Source of the DNA: an uncultured Clostridia bacterium
GTDB taxonomy: Bacteria; Bacillota; Clostridia; TANB77; CAG-508
Reading direction: 5' to 3'
Assembly: GCA_948896235.1 (NCBI GenBank)
Contig: CAQUUC010000002.1
Coordinates: forward strand, 92,272 to 156,271
Length of the DNA: 64,000 bases
This document shows, piece by piece, positions 36,786 to 46,365 of this stretch (the first letter of the stretch is position 1; the number at the start of each line of letters is the position of its first letter). The translations under genes and the position numbers were made by a program. Under the pieces are notes generated by a model. It was not told where the DNA came from. It saw only the letters and a list, made by a program, of their open reading frames with translations, and ran no database searches.

Positions 36786-36814
36786 ATTATACATACTTTT
36801 ATTTGTTTTGTCAA
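36786..36814 (-). promoter_or_regulatory. Consensus promoter of the 36-kb islet
   Basis: Perfect TTGACA (36814-36809), 17-nt spacer, TATAAT (36791-36786) on the minus strand. Confidence 0.8.
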
Positions 36815-36825
36815 TAGATTTTATG

Positions 36826-37836
36826 TTACTTTTTCATAGCTTCTTCTGCATAGTAATTATTTACTACTTTTTCATATGGAGCTCTAGTTTTTAGCTCTCC
36901 TGCTTCTTCCATTACTGTTTGTAATAAGTTATATGATTCTTCTTTTAAAACAGGATTTTCATTCCAAGCATCTATATCTATATAGCTTTGTAATACATTT
37001 GCTAATAATTCTACATCTGTATCTGGGAAAAAGTCTTTAATTTCTTCTGCAATTTCACGACTAGAATGTTCTTTTACCCATACTTGACCTTTATATATGG
37101 CATTTGTAAATTTTTGTATTGTCTCACTATTTTCCTCTATATAACTTTTCTTTGCAAAATATGCTGTATATGGAATTTCTCCAGCAGCTTCTCCTACTGA
37201 TGCTACTACATACCCTTTTCCTGCATTTTCAGTCATACTTGCAGTTGGTTCAAATAGTGTTACATAGTCTGCTGTTCCTCCTGTAAATGCTCCTGCCATT
37301 AAGTCGAACTTTATACTATCGTCTAGTATTAAATCTGTTTTTGGATTTAATCCATTTTTCTTAAGTACATATTCTAAGGTCATATATGGTACTCCACCTT
37401 TTCTTCCTGGAATTACAGTTTTACCTTTTAAATCTGTCCATTTAAAATTATCTGTATCAGTTTTACTTACCAAGAATGAACCATCTTTTTTAGTAAGTTG
37501 GGCAAATACTTGTGAATAGTCTTCTTTACCTTCATTATATACGTAAATAGATGCTTCTGGCCCTGCAAATCCTATGTCACTTTGCCCGGCAAGCACTGCT
37601 GTCATAACTTTATCTGCTCCTTGCCCAGTTGTTAATTCAATTTCTAATCCTTCTTCTGCGAAAAATCCTTTAGCAATTGCTACATATTGTGGTGCATAGA
37701 AAACTGAACGAGTAACTTCATTTACACTAATTTTCTTTAGATTATTATCGCTTTGTCTGTTTTGTATTAAAACTGTTGTAAGCGCTACAGCAATAACGAT
37801 AATACATATTACTGCTGTAATTATAATTTTTTTCAT
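36826..37836 (-). CDS. NMT1/ThiY/SsuA-like ABC substrate-binding protein
   Basis: 336 aa. An N-terminal membrane/signal segment (IIITAVICIIVIAVAL) without a lipobox Cys, then an NMT1-type periplasmic-binding fold: SVFYAPQYVAIAKGFFAEEGLEI, TGQGADKVMTAVLAGQSDIGFAG, and LKGKTVIPGRKGG. These proteins bind pyrimidine (HMP), sulfonates, nitrate or similar small ligands for an ABC importer. The cognate permease and ATPase are upstream on the same strand, separated by an inserted small gene (38055-38309). The substrate cannot be decided from sequence. Confidence 0.85.
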   Translation of the reverse strand: MKKIIITAVICIIVIAVALTTVLIQNRQSDNNLKKISVNEVTRSVFYAPQYVAIAKGFFAEEGLEIELTTGQGADKVMTAVLAGQSDIGFAGPEASIYVYNEGKEDYSQVFAQLTKKDGSFLVSKTDTDNFKWTDLKGKTVIPGRKGGVPYMTLEYVLKKNGLNPKTDLILDDSIKFDLMAGAFTGGTADYVTLFEPTASMTENAGKGYVVASVGEAAGEIPYTAYFAKKSYIEENSETIQKFTNAIYKGQVWVKEHSSREIAEEIKDFFPDTDVELLANVLQSYIDIDAWNENPVLKEESYNLLQTVMEEAGELKTRAPYEKVVNNYYAEEAMKK

Positions 37837-37942
37837 AATATGTTTTCCTCCTTTTTATGTTCTAGTATATAATATTCATTTTTCAGCTTGATGGTAACAT
37901 ATTTTCTTGTTTTTATTGGTTTTACTTTATATCTTAAAAGAA

Positions 37943-37964
37943 TAGAACCCACAATGTGGGTTCT
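37943..37964. terminator. Terminator-like hairpin
   Basis: TAGAACCCAC/TGGGTTCTA stem with T/A-rich flanks between the binding-protein gene and the 38-kb small gene. Confidence 0.7.
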
Positions 37965-38054
37965 ATTTTACAACAAAAAACTTTACCTTTGATGTCGATT
38001 TTATTGCATTATAGGTGTTCTTTTTAGTTAGACATTTCACTCAAAATTGGATTA

Positions 38055-38309
38055 CTAGAATATTGTAATTACAACACCGAAAGCCAGCACTATTGCTATT
38101 AATATCCGAATGCATTTCTGGATATTTCTATATACTCTTTGCTTGCTTTCCAGTTTTGCAATTTTTTTATCATGATCCAGACTTCTAAAAGAAATGCCTT
38201 TGCATAGTAGATTTTTCTCTTTTAATTCTAATTCCTCCATACATGCCCAATATATAGCTTCTTCCATAATCCATAAAAATACTATTGTCCCTATTAATTC
38301 TAATGTCAT
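38055..38309 (-). CDS. 84-aa membrane protein of uncertain origin
   Basis: Two hydrophobic segments (residues about 3-20 and 69-84) flank a charged middle (HDKKIAKLESKQRVYRNIQKC). Codon 68 is CGG in frame. Read as Arg, the frame continues into a coherent C-terminal membrane segment (ILIAIVLAFGVVITIF). With a +1 shift it would stop two codons later (CIGY). The coherent helix favours Arg here, making this the least comfortable exception to the CGG rule. It sits between components of one ABC transporter with its own promoter, so it may be an insertion. Confidence 0.5.
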   Translation of the reverse strand: MTLELIGTIVFLWIMEEAIYWACMEELELKEKNLLCKGISFRSLDHDKKIAKLESKQRVYRNIQKCIRILIAIVLAFGVVITIF

Positions 38310-38405
38310 TTTCTTACCTCTTCTTTCTTGTGGTTGTTTTTTGTTAATTAGTTACCAAGAATTAATATTTATTCTTTTTTATACCTCCTTTTTATAAGTA
38401 ATATC

Positions 38406-38434
38406 ATTTTATCATTTCTAGCTACGAATGTCAA
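38406..38434 (-). promoter_or_regulatory. Promoter of the 38-kb small gene
   Basis: TTGACA (38434-38429), 17-nt spacer, TAAAAT (38411-38406) on the minus strand. An orphan AAAGGAGG follows near 38390 with no ATG after it. Confidence 0.65.
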
Positions 38435-38500
38435 TTATGTATACCTATTTATATAATTATCTAGCTGGTTTTAAATAGAGTATTCTGCCTTTATTTATAA

Positions 38501-38525
38501 AGAGGGGTTTATATAATACCCCTCT
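38501..38525 (-). terminator. Terminator-like hairpin after the permease gene
   Basis: AGAGGGG/CCCCTCT stem (38501-38507 with 38519-38525) just downstream of the permease stop. Confidence 0.6.
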
Positions 38526-38548
38526 ACAAAATTATATTCTAATACATT

Positions 38549-39354
38549 TTATTTTTGTGCTTTCATAACTATTTTTCCTAAGATAGTAACTCCTTGATAC
38601 ATAATCCATGCAACTATTGCAAGTATTATTACACTAGTCATAACAAGATCAAGCTTGAATACTTGCCCTCCATAAACAATTAAGTATCCAAGTCCTGCTT
38701 TAGATACTAAGAATTCTCCTGTTATAACTCCAACTAGTGTTAAACCAATATTTACTTTTAGAGAATTTATAAAAGTAGAAATATTGCTAGGAATAACAAT
38801 TTTAGTTAGTATTTGAAATTTATTTGCATTAAAAGTTTTTGCCATCTTTAGTAATTCACTATCTGTATTAATAAATCCATTTAATATTTCAAGTACTGTA
38901 ACTATTAATGAAATTGCAAGTGCCATTGTAATTATAGCTCCCATTCCGTGCTCCTACCCATATTATAATAACAGGTCCTAACGCAATCTTAGGTAAACTA
39001 TTTAATATAACTAAAAAAGGATCTGCCACTTTTGATAAGAATTTAGACCACCATAAAATAATAGCTATTAATACTCCTAATATTGCTCCACTTACAAATC
39101 CTACCATTGTTTCAAAACATGTAACTCCTAAATGTTCCATTAAATTGTTACCGAGATAAATTTAAAAATGTTTTTACAATACGAGAAGGTTGACTGGCAA
39201 TAAAACTATCAATTATACCAACATTTGCTAGAATTTCCCATGTTAAAATAAATCCTACTACTATTATTATTTGTACTGTAAATATTGCTATCTTATTTAA
39301 TTTTTGTTTTCTTAAGTATACCATCCTATCTTTCGATATGGCTTTTTTATCCAT
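38549..39354 (-). CDS. ABC transporter permease (SsuC/ThiX-like), two CGG +1 sites
   Basis: 267 aa from the ATG at 39354 (GAAGGAG upstream; it overlaps the ATPase gene by 8 nt). Two zero-frame CGG codons need +1 shifts. Codon 68 (39153-39151) gives IVKTFLNLS-G-NNLMEHLGVT. Codon 136 (38948-38946) gives GPVIIIWVGA-G-MGAIITMALAI, rebuilding the BPD_transp_1 signature (P.I.IWFG.G) seen in this permease family. About six membrane segments result. In the zero frame it is three fragments. Confidence 0.88.
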
Positions 39355-40115
39355 GTACATCAAGCTCCTTCCATAAGCAGTCAAAATATTCACTAAATTT
39401 ACTATTTTTTCTACAATTTAATGGATCTCGGTCCTCCATTTCAAAATTAATATCATATATTTTTTTTACCTCTGTTGGACGCTTGCTTAATACGATTACT
39501 CTATCTGACATACTAATTGCCTCTGAAATATCGTGAGTAACCATTATCATTGTCATTTTTTCATTTTTTAAAATTTTATATACGTCTTTTGTTACCATTA
39601 ATCTCGTTTGATAATCAAGTGCAGAAAATGCTTCATCTAGTAATAATATTTTAGGCTTTACTGCTAATGTTCTAATGAGAGCAACTCTTTGTCTCATTCC
39701 TCCGGATAGTTGCGAAGGTAGTTTATCTTTAAACTCATATAAATGATATTTCTTTAGTAACAAATCTACATAGGCTTTACTTTCTTCATTTTTGTTTCCG
39801 TCTAATTTCTAATCCAAATAGGACATTGTTATATATAGTTCTCCATTCTAGTAAACTATCTTTTTGAAGCATATATCCTATTTTATCAGTTATTCCATTA
39901 ATTTCTTCTCCTTCTATCTCTACACTTCCTGAAGTTTTTTCTTCAAGACCTGCTATAATTGATAAAAGGGTTGACTTTCCACATCCACTTGGTCCTATAA
40001 TACTAATAAATTCTCCCTTTTTTACAGAAAAAGTAGCATTTTTAATTGCTTCCAATTCTCCATTTTTCGCCTGATATTTTTTTGTTACATTTTTAATTTT
40101 TAATATATCTTCCAT
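39347..40115 (-). CDS. ABC transporter ATPase (SsuB/TauB/ThiZ-like), one CGG +1 site
   Basis: 255 aa. Walker A GPSGCGKSTLLSI, Q-loop MLQKDSLLEWRTIYNNV, signature LSGGMRQRVALIRTL, Walker B ILLLDEAFSALD, H-switch VTHDISEAISM. A zero-frame CGG at codon 106 (39800-39798) sits between the Q-loop and signature; a +1 shift gives FGLEIR-G-NKNEESKAYVDLLL and joins the two halves. Energises the adjacent permease for an NMT1-type solute. Confidence 0.93.
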
Positions 40116-40209
40116 TTTTTCCTCCTTTTACACCTATCTAGAATAGTATATTCGTAATTTAGAAAAATGGTTATACTCTTTTTATTTATGTTAGTTTACA
40201 TATTATGTG

Positions 40210-40238
40210 TTGATATTTTTACAAAATTATTGTATACT
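40210..40238 (+). promoter_or_regulatory. Promoter of the Cys-rich islet gene
   Basis: TTGATA (40210-40215), 17-nt spacer, TATACT (40233-40238), about 50 nt before the ATG. Confidence 0.65.
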
Positions 40239-40288
40239 GATGTTATTAGTATGTAACCCGTTAACCCATTCATAAAAGGAGACTATTT

Positions 40289-40465
40289 ATGGAAGAGAAC
40301 AAACAGCAAGACACAGTAACCAAGAAAAATGATTTTTCAGCTTTATGCCAATGCAATGGGGAAACACAGCATAATGTTTGTCGCTGTGCTCACAAGGGCG
40401 GTAGCGGGTGCAAAAATGCCTGCTGCACAAATGGATCTGGCAATTTGAACCGTTTGGAAGAATAA
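40289..40465 (+). CDS. Islet gene: 58-aa cysteine-rich protein
   Basis: ATG at 40289 with AAAAGGAG upstream. Seven cysteines lie in the second half (LCQCNGETQHNVCRCAHKGG, then GCKNACC), in CxC, CxC, C and CC groups; the N-terminus is polar. No signal peptide is visible. The Cys spacing could suit metal binding (metallothionein-like) or a disulfide-rich peptide; neither is established. GC-richer than neighbours, opposite strand, own promoter and a very strong terminator. No in-frame CGG. Confidence 0.6.
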   Translation: MEENKQQDTVTKKNDFSALCQCNGETQHNVCRCAHKGGSGCKNACCTNGSGNLNRLEE

Positions 40466-40471
40466 TTGCCA

Positions 40472-40511
40472 AACAAAACGGCTTAAAGCGAAAGCTTTAA
40501 GCCGTTTTGTT
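40472..40511. terminator. Strong bidirectional terminator
   Basis: Perfect 17-bp inverted repeat (40472-40488 with 40495-40511) around a short CGAAAG loop, with A and T runs on both sides. Confidence 0.9.
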
Positions 40512-40581
40512 AATTTTGCTAACTATATTAATTTTTTGGTTGTTAATCAGTCTTTAAATTCTTCACTCTTGTGGAACAAGT

Positions 40582-42470
40582 CTATCTTCCGCCCATTCCG
40601 GCCGGCCTCCTCCACCGAAACCACCGCCAGCTGAGAAACCTCCGCCTCCACCTGAACCTGAAGAATAGTTTGTGCTACTATAATATGAATTTCTAACCGA
40701 ATTATTTAATGTATTTATAAATGATGTGCTAAATCTTGATGAGTTCATTAAATAAAGATATGTATATCCATTTGATGAAAGATACGATTCATCTAACATT
40801 TCTGGGTATACTACTTTTAATTGTTTTAATACCTTATCTGCTATTCCAAATACTGTTGCATATACTAAATATTTTTCCCAAAGTATTAGTTCTGGTACAG
40901 ATTTTTCTTTCATCATAGAAAAATCCTCCATATATTTTTTTAAGCCTTTTAGTTTTTCTTTTTCGCTCATTCCTTTTTCGGTTAAAGTATTATATCTACC
41001 TGATATTTTAAAACAATATATTGATGCTACTAATGAAGGTATTACAAGTAACCACATAAAAGCTATACCCGCTATTGTTAAGAATATGTATAATGCACCT
41101 TTTAAAGACCATCCATAATGTTTTGTTACTAATTCTTTACTATAATTCCCTTCTTGTTCTTGAGACTTTTTAGCTATTTTTTCAATTCTATTAAATTTAC
41201 CTAAAACCTCTGAAGCATGATTGCTTGCATATTTTTCAAATTCCTTCATTGTAAATGAATTACTATCATTCTTGGGTACTTCTTTAAGTAACTCATATAT
41301 TAGTTTTTCATCTTCTTTTAATTCTTCTGTATTTTTACTTATTAAATTTACTCTTATTTGATCTTTTTTACCTGGTATTTGTTCAAAACTAATATGTTTT
41401 TTCATACATAAATCTAACATTGTAGCAGATACAATTTTAGTCATATTATATTGTATACCTGTTGCTTTAAAATAATATAAAAATCCTGCTTCTGCTGGTG
41501 TTTGACTTTTGTCTATATCTCTATAATATTCAAATTCTTGATTTGGTTTTATTATAGGAGTGTTTTTTAATTCTTTATGATATTTTATAATTTTTCTAAC
41601 TATTATTACTGTTAATATGAGTCCTAAAGTATTTGTAACAATAAAAAAGGTTATTATTACTCTTCTTCTCGCTTCCATTTGTTTTGCTATTTGTTCTCTT
41701 TTTCTGTTTGCCTCATCTGCCCAAGTTTGTTCTTCTGTTAATATGCTATTTAATTTATTTTGATTTACAGTATTTAAGTTGTTATTAAATATATTAACTG
41801 GAGTTACAACTCTTGCTTCTAGCATAGTATTTTCTTTAAAGTCTTCTACTGTAAATCTTACTGTATTATTTGATAATTTTTTTATGTTTCCATTTAATGG
41901 TCCATGTGCCCATACTCTTAAGTCTTCTAAATTTTCTACTGAAACTGGTAATTTTATTGTTCCTTCTATATCGTCTGCTGGAATTTCAGAAGCCTTACTT
42001 ATAAATTGCCAATAAAATTCAGAACAATCGTTATAATTTTTTACAGCATCCACAATTTTATAACTAATTTTATAGGTTCTAGTAGTACTCTCTGCATGTG
42101 CTCCCCAAGCTATTTCAAAGTTTCCTTTATACATTAATGCATAATAGCAGTTTTTATCTACGTGATATTTATATTGATTAATCTTAGTAAAATCGACATC
42201 TCCGCTTGATTTTATCTCTTTCACTTTTACATTTGTTATTTCTTTATATTTAGAACTATCTACCTCAAAGGTTTTAAATAAGGTATTAGTATCCTCTATT
42301 CTAATTCTCCAAGTTTCTATAACATCTGCTGAGCCATCTTGATTTAAAGTAACATCATAATTTAAGTTTCTTAATCTTAATCCTCCGCTTGCATTTGAAT
42401 TGTTGGATATTATTAGTATTCCTATAAAAATACATATAAATAGTATTGTTCTTTTTAGTATTTTTTTCAT
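40582..42470 (-). CDS. DUF2207 membrane protein, two adjacent CGG +1 sites
   Basis: About 628 aa. Signal peptide (1-27), an extracytoplasmic DUF2207 domain (LRNLNYDVTLNQDGSADVIETW), a membrane segment near residue 275, a cytoplasmic part, and two further membrane segments near 460-490. It ends in a Gly/Ser-rich tail, typical of DUF2207 proteins. In the zero frame the tail breaks into GGGRPEWAEDRLVPQE, ending at 40563. Codon 623 is CGG (40604-40602). After one +1 shift the next codon is again CGG (40600-40598). Applying the rule twice gives GGFGGGG-G-MGGR and a stop at 40582, the Gly-rich ending expected. Function of the family is unknown. Confidence 0.85.
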
Positions 42471-42545
42471 ACTTGATCCCCTTTTCTAATTTTCTATTTC
42501 TATTTTATTATTATTAAATAGAAATTACAATGCTTTTATATAAAA

Positions 42546-42569
42546 AAAGGAGGATTTTACTCCTCCTTT
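42546..42569 (-). terminator. Terminator after the 42.5-kb gene
   Basis: AAAGGAGGA/TCCTCCTTT stem with T-run on the minus strand, overlapping the end of the coding sequence. Confidence 0.7.
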
Positions 42570-42928
42570 AGGTAGCTTTCTATAAGTTCTTTTTGGGTTT
42601 TGGTGGGATATGTTTTTAAAACTTTGTTAATTCTTTTTATAACTTGTTCTTTTGTTATTCGGCTTTCTTTTCTTATCATAATTTTTAATTGTTCTTTTTT
42701 GACTCTGAGCTTTACAGTAAATTCACCTTTTAATTCATTTTTAGAAAACCAATCTGCTGATATGGGATATATGTATATTTTCTTTTTAATTTCCCTAAAT
42801 CCCGTTTTATCTCCCACAATGATAATTTCATCGGTACAGCCTACTATTTTTTGGTTCTCATCCCTTATTATATACCCATCATAAAAAAGCCGCCTATTCC
42901 AACAAAATGTAATATAAAAGATTTGCAT
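42557..42928 (-). CDS. Hypothetical protein with an in-frame CGG
   Basis: 123 aa from the ATG at 42928, chosen for its strong Shine-Dalgarno (AAAGGAG, 9 nt). Not recognised; basic, begins MQIFYITFCWNRRLFYDGYI. Codon 13 is CGG, directly after AGG. It must be Arg to keep the frame; a +1 shift stops after seven more codons. The gene uses AGG several times, which core host genes rarely do, hinting at foreign origin. It counts as an exception to the CGG rule. Confidence 0.5.
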   Translation of the reverse strand: MQIFYITFCWNRRLFYDGYIIRDENQKIVGCTDEIIIVGDKTGFREIKKKIYIYPISADWFSKNELKGEFTVKLRVKKEQLKIMIRKESRITKEQVIKRINKVLKTYPTKTQKELIESYLKEE

Positions 42929-43024
42929 ACTTTGTTCTCCTTTCGTTATTTTACAAAACAACTACTCTTTACAATTACATTATCTATATATTAACATAAT
43001 ATTATATTTTTTGCAAATTCTTTA

Positions 43025-45685
43025 TTAATAATCACTTCTTTCCTTATATCCATATACTATTTTACCAAATTTGATCTCATTAAATTTCTTTTGCAGTTCC
43101 ATTATTACAATAGGTGATATTGATATTAATGCTACATATATCCACTGTGTAACATTCAATGCTACTAAATTAAATATATTTGCTAAAGTAGGTATGCATA
43201 CTACACCTACTTGTAATATGGTTCCTAAAATTAGTGCTCCTACTAAGTATTTGTTTTCAAAAAAACCTACTTTAAATATTGATTCTTCACTTTTTATATT
43301 AAAACTATGTACTAGTTCAAGTAATCCTAAAGATAAAAATGCCATTGTTCTTCCAATTTCTATTCCATATAAATTATTTCCCAAACTAAATGCAAATAGT
43401 GTGAGCATTCCAATCATTATTCCTTCAACAAATATTTTTCCCCATAATCCGTCTGCAAATATTCCTTTTTTTGCATCTCGTGGCTTTCTATTCATTATAT
43501 CTTTATCTGGTTTTTCTAAACCTAAAGCAATTGCTGGTATTGAGTCTGTAACTAAATTTATCCATAATAATTGTATTGCAAGTAATGGTGACTTTAGCCC
43601 TAATAAAAGTCCTACAAATATTGTTACGATTTCACCTATATTAGTTGCTATTAAGAAGTGTACCGCTTTTCTTATGTTTTCGAAAATATTTCTTCCCTGT
43701 TTTACAGCTTCTACTATTGTTACAAAGTTATCATCTGTTAATATCATATCTGATGCATTTTTGGCTACATCTGTACCGTTTAGTCCCATAGATATTCCTA
43801 TATCTGCATTTTTTAGGGCTGGTGCATCATTTACTCCGTCACCTGTCATTGCAACTACTGCTCCTGTACTTCTAAAGGCTTTTACAATTCTTACTTTGTG
43901 TTCTGGTGATACTCTTGCGAATACTGAATACCTCATTATATTTTTTTCTAAATCTTCCTCTGTTATTTTATCTAGTTCAGCTCCTGTAATTGCTATATCA
44001 TTTTGCTTTAGTATCCCTAAGTTTTTAGCTATTGCTGTAGCTGTTTTAATATGATCTCCAGTTATCATAACTGTTTTTATTCCAGCTTTTTTACAAGTTG
44101 CTACTGCTTCTTTTACACCTTCTCTTGGTGGATCTATCATTCCTATTAATCCCACAAAATTAAGTTCTTTTTCTAATGTAAATGTATCTATTTTGCTGGG
44201 TAATACATCAATATCTTTATACGCTACTGCAAGTACTCTTAGTGCATCATTTGCAAGCTTTAGATTTTCTGTGTTTATCTTGCTCTCTATATTACTTGTT
44301 AACACTGTTATTTCACCATTATAATAATAGTTTATACATCTTCCTAATAATACGTCTGGTGCTCCTTTTGTTATTATTCTATATTTATTTCCTACCTTAT
44401 GTACTGTTGTCATTAATTTTCTAGTAGAGTCAAATGGTATATCTGCAACTCTTGGATACTCTTTATATAGTTCATCTTTATTTTCTCCAACTCTTAGTGC
44501 TTCATTTACAATTGCAATCTCTGTTGCCTCTCCCTCGGCTATTAGTTCTCCATTTTTATTTTCTATATAGCTATCTGTACACATACTTGCGAGATCTAAT
44601 ATAAATTTATATTCTTTTTCTATAACTATACTACCGTGTATATCTCTTAGTTCCACTACTTTCATTTGATTTTTAGTTAGGGTTCCAGTTTTATCTGAAC
44701 ATATTACACTACTACTTCCTAGAGTTTCTACTGCTGGCAATTTTCTAATTATTGCATTTTTTCTTGCCATTACAGTCACTCCTATTGATAGCATAATTGT
44801 AACAATTGCTGGTAATCCCTCTGGTATTGCTGCTACTGCAAGTCCAACTGAAGTCATAAACATCTCTATAGGAGGGATTTTCTTAAATATTCCTATTACA
44901 AATATTGCAAGACATATAATTAGACACGCTATTCCTAATGTTTTTCCTACTTCGCCTAATTTCTTTTGTATTGGTGTTTCTGGTGCTTCATCTTGTATAA
45001 TCATTTTTGCAATTTTTCCCACTTTTGTTGACATTCCTATTTCTGTTACAATTCCTTCTCCGTGTCCTCCTACCACAATTGTTGTAGCATAAACCATATT
45101 TACCATATCTCCAAGTGTTACATCTTGTTTTAATATAATATTTGAATCTTTTAATACTGGTACAGTTTCTCCTGTTAAGGCAGATTCTTCTACTTTTAAA
45201 TTTGAAGTTTTGATTAATCTACAATCTGCTGGTACATAGTTTCCTGCTTCTAATATTATTATATCTCCTACCACTACTTCTTCACTTGGAATATTAGTAA
45301 TTTTTCCATTTCTTTTTACCTTTGCTATTGGACTTGACATTTTCTTCAATGCTTCTAGAGATTTTTCTGCTTTCGCTTCTTGAACTAGTCCCATTATAGC
45401 ATTAAATACAACTATTGCTATTATTATAATTGAATCAAAATAGTCTCCTGATCCTTCTAAATATGCCATTATTGCTGAAATACCAGATGCTATTATAAGT
45501 ATAATAATCATAAAGTCATTAAATTGTTTTATAAATTTGATTATGATACTTTCTTTTTTCTTGTCTTGTAATTTATTGGGTCCATTCTGTTTTAACCTTA
45601 AATTCGCTTCTTCTTCGGTTAAACCCGCTTCTAGATTTGTCCTTAAATTTCTTCTTGTTTCTTCAATTTCTTTTGTATGCCACAT
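43025..45685 (-). CDS. P-type Ca2+-transporting ATPase (P2A-like)
   Basis: 886 aa from the ATG at 45685 (AAAGGAG 8 nt upstream). A cation-ATPase N-terminal domain, LTGETVPV actuator motif, phosphorylation site CSDKTGTLTKNQ, hinge TGDGVNDAPALK, and about ten membrane helices. VAAIPEGLPAIVT is the PEGL motif of calcium pumps, and NxxTDxxP (NLVTDSIPAIALG) adds calcium-site residues. It exports cations from the cytoplasm using ATP; Ca2+ is the usual substrate of this subgroup. No in-frame CGG. Confidence 0.93.
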   Translation of the reverse strand: MWHTKEIEETRRNLRTNLEAGLTEEEANLRLKQNGPNKLQDKKKESIIIKFIKQFNDFMIIILIIASGISAIMAYLEGSGDYFDSIIIIAIVVFNAIMGLVQEAKAEKSLEALKKMSSPIAKVKRNGKITNIPSEEVVVGDIIILEAGNYVPADCRLIKTSNLKVEESALTGETVPVLKDSNIILKQDVTLGDMVNMVYATTIVVGGHGEGIVTEIGMSTKVGKIAKMIIQDEAPETPIQKKLGEVGKTLGIACLIICLAIFVIGIFKKIPPIEMFMTSVGLAVAAIPEGLPAIVTIMLSIGVTVMARKNAIIRKLPAVETLGSSSVICSDKTGTLTKNQMKVVELRDIHGSIVIEKEYKFILDLASMCTDSYIENKNGELIAEGEATEIAIVNEALRVGENKDELYKEYPRVADIPFDSTRKLMTTVHKVGNKYRIITKGAPDVLLGRCINYYYNGEITVLTSNIESKINTENLKLANDALRVLAVAYKDIDVLPSKIDTFTLEKELNFVGLIGMIDPPREGVKEAVATCKKAGIKTVMITGDHIKTATAIAKNLGILKQNDIAITGAELDKITEEDLEKNIMRYSVFARVSPEHKVRIVKAFRSTGAVVAMTGDGVNDAPALKNADIGISMGLNGTDVAKNASDMILTDDNFVTIVEAVKQGRNIFENIRKAVHFLIATNIGEIVTIFVGLLLGLKSPLLAIQLLWINLVTDSIPAIALGLEKPDKDIMNRKPRDAKKGIFADGLWGKIFVEGIMIGMLTLFAFSLGNNLYGIEIGRTMAFLSLGLLELVHSFNIKSEESIFKVGFFENKYLVGALILGTILQVGVVCIPTLANIFNLVALNVTQWIYVALISISPIVIMELQKKFNEIKFGKIVYGYKERSDY

Positions 45686-45745
45686 ATTAAACACTCCTTT
45701 GTTCATTTTGTTACATTCTATGCTTGTACTTTTTTAATATGACAT

Positions 45746-45788
45746 AAAAAGAGAAGAAATTTTTTAAAAATAATTTCTTCTCTTTTTT
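45746..45788 (-). terminator. Terminator after the Nudix gene
   Basis: AAAAAGAGAAGAAAT/ATTTCTTCTCTTTTTT (45746-45760 with 45773-45788). Confidence 0.8.
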
Positions 45789-45789
45789 G

Positions 45790-46353
45790 TTATAACCCAA
45801 GGATTTTCATTTTATCTAATATTTTATCATAATATGGGTACATATCTCTTTCATCTGAGTATTTTTTAATGTCTTCTATTTTTATCCATTTTACCCCACT
45901 GTTTTCGTCTTCTTTTATATGTAATTCTTCTTGCTCATCTGCTTCAAATATATATGTTATATTTATATGTTGATGTGCTACTACATATTCTCCTCTTTTT
46001 ATATGTCCCCATACTGGTAATATTTCAAGTGTAAACATATCGTTTATAATTGGCTTAACACTTTTTAATCCTGTTTCTTCTTTTGCTTCACGTAGTGCAA
46101 CCTTTAAAAAGTTGTCTTCCCCATCTGCATGTCCTCCTGTCCAAGTCCATGCTTTATATATGTTATGATATATAAATAATATTTTATCTCTTGTTTTATT
46201 AAATATAAATGATGATGCACTAAAATGAGCAATCTTATTTTCACGTGTTAACAAATCGCTAAATATGCTTGCATAATATAAGATTTGTTTTTTATCTGCT
46301 GCTTCTTGCTCATTATATGGCTCATAATTTTTTATTTGTTCTAAATAATCCAT
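45790..46353 (-). CDS. Nudix hydrolase
   Basis: 187 aa. The Nudix box is GGHADGEDNFLKVALREAKEETGL (GX5EX7REUXEEXGU). A short N-terminal helix and a C-terminal EDIKKYSDERDM helix flank it. It hydrolyses a nucleoside diphosphate linked to another group; the substrate is unknown. It starts 12 nt after the smc stop and ends in a strong terminator, so it is the last gene of the smc transcript. Confidence 0.9.
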   Translation of the reverse strand: MDYLEQIKNYEPYNEQEAADKKQILYYASIFSDLLTRENKIAHFSASSFIFNKTRDKILFIYHNIYKAWTWTGGHADGEDNFLKVALREAKEETGLKSVKPIINDMFTLEILPVWGHIKRGEYVVAHQHINITYIFEADEQEELHIKEDENSGVKWIKIEDIKKYSDERDMYPYYDKILDKMKILGL

Positions 46354-46365
46354 AATTTTACTTCC

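Noticed and set aside
40287..40472. Minus-strand 61-aa frame opposite the Cys-rich gene
   Set aside because: No ribosome site, and it is the shadow of the plus-strand gene that has promoter, Shine-Dalgarno and terminator.
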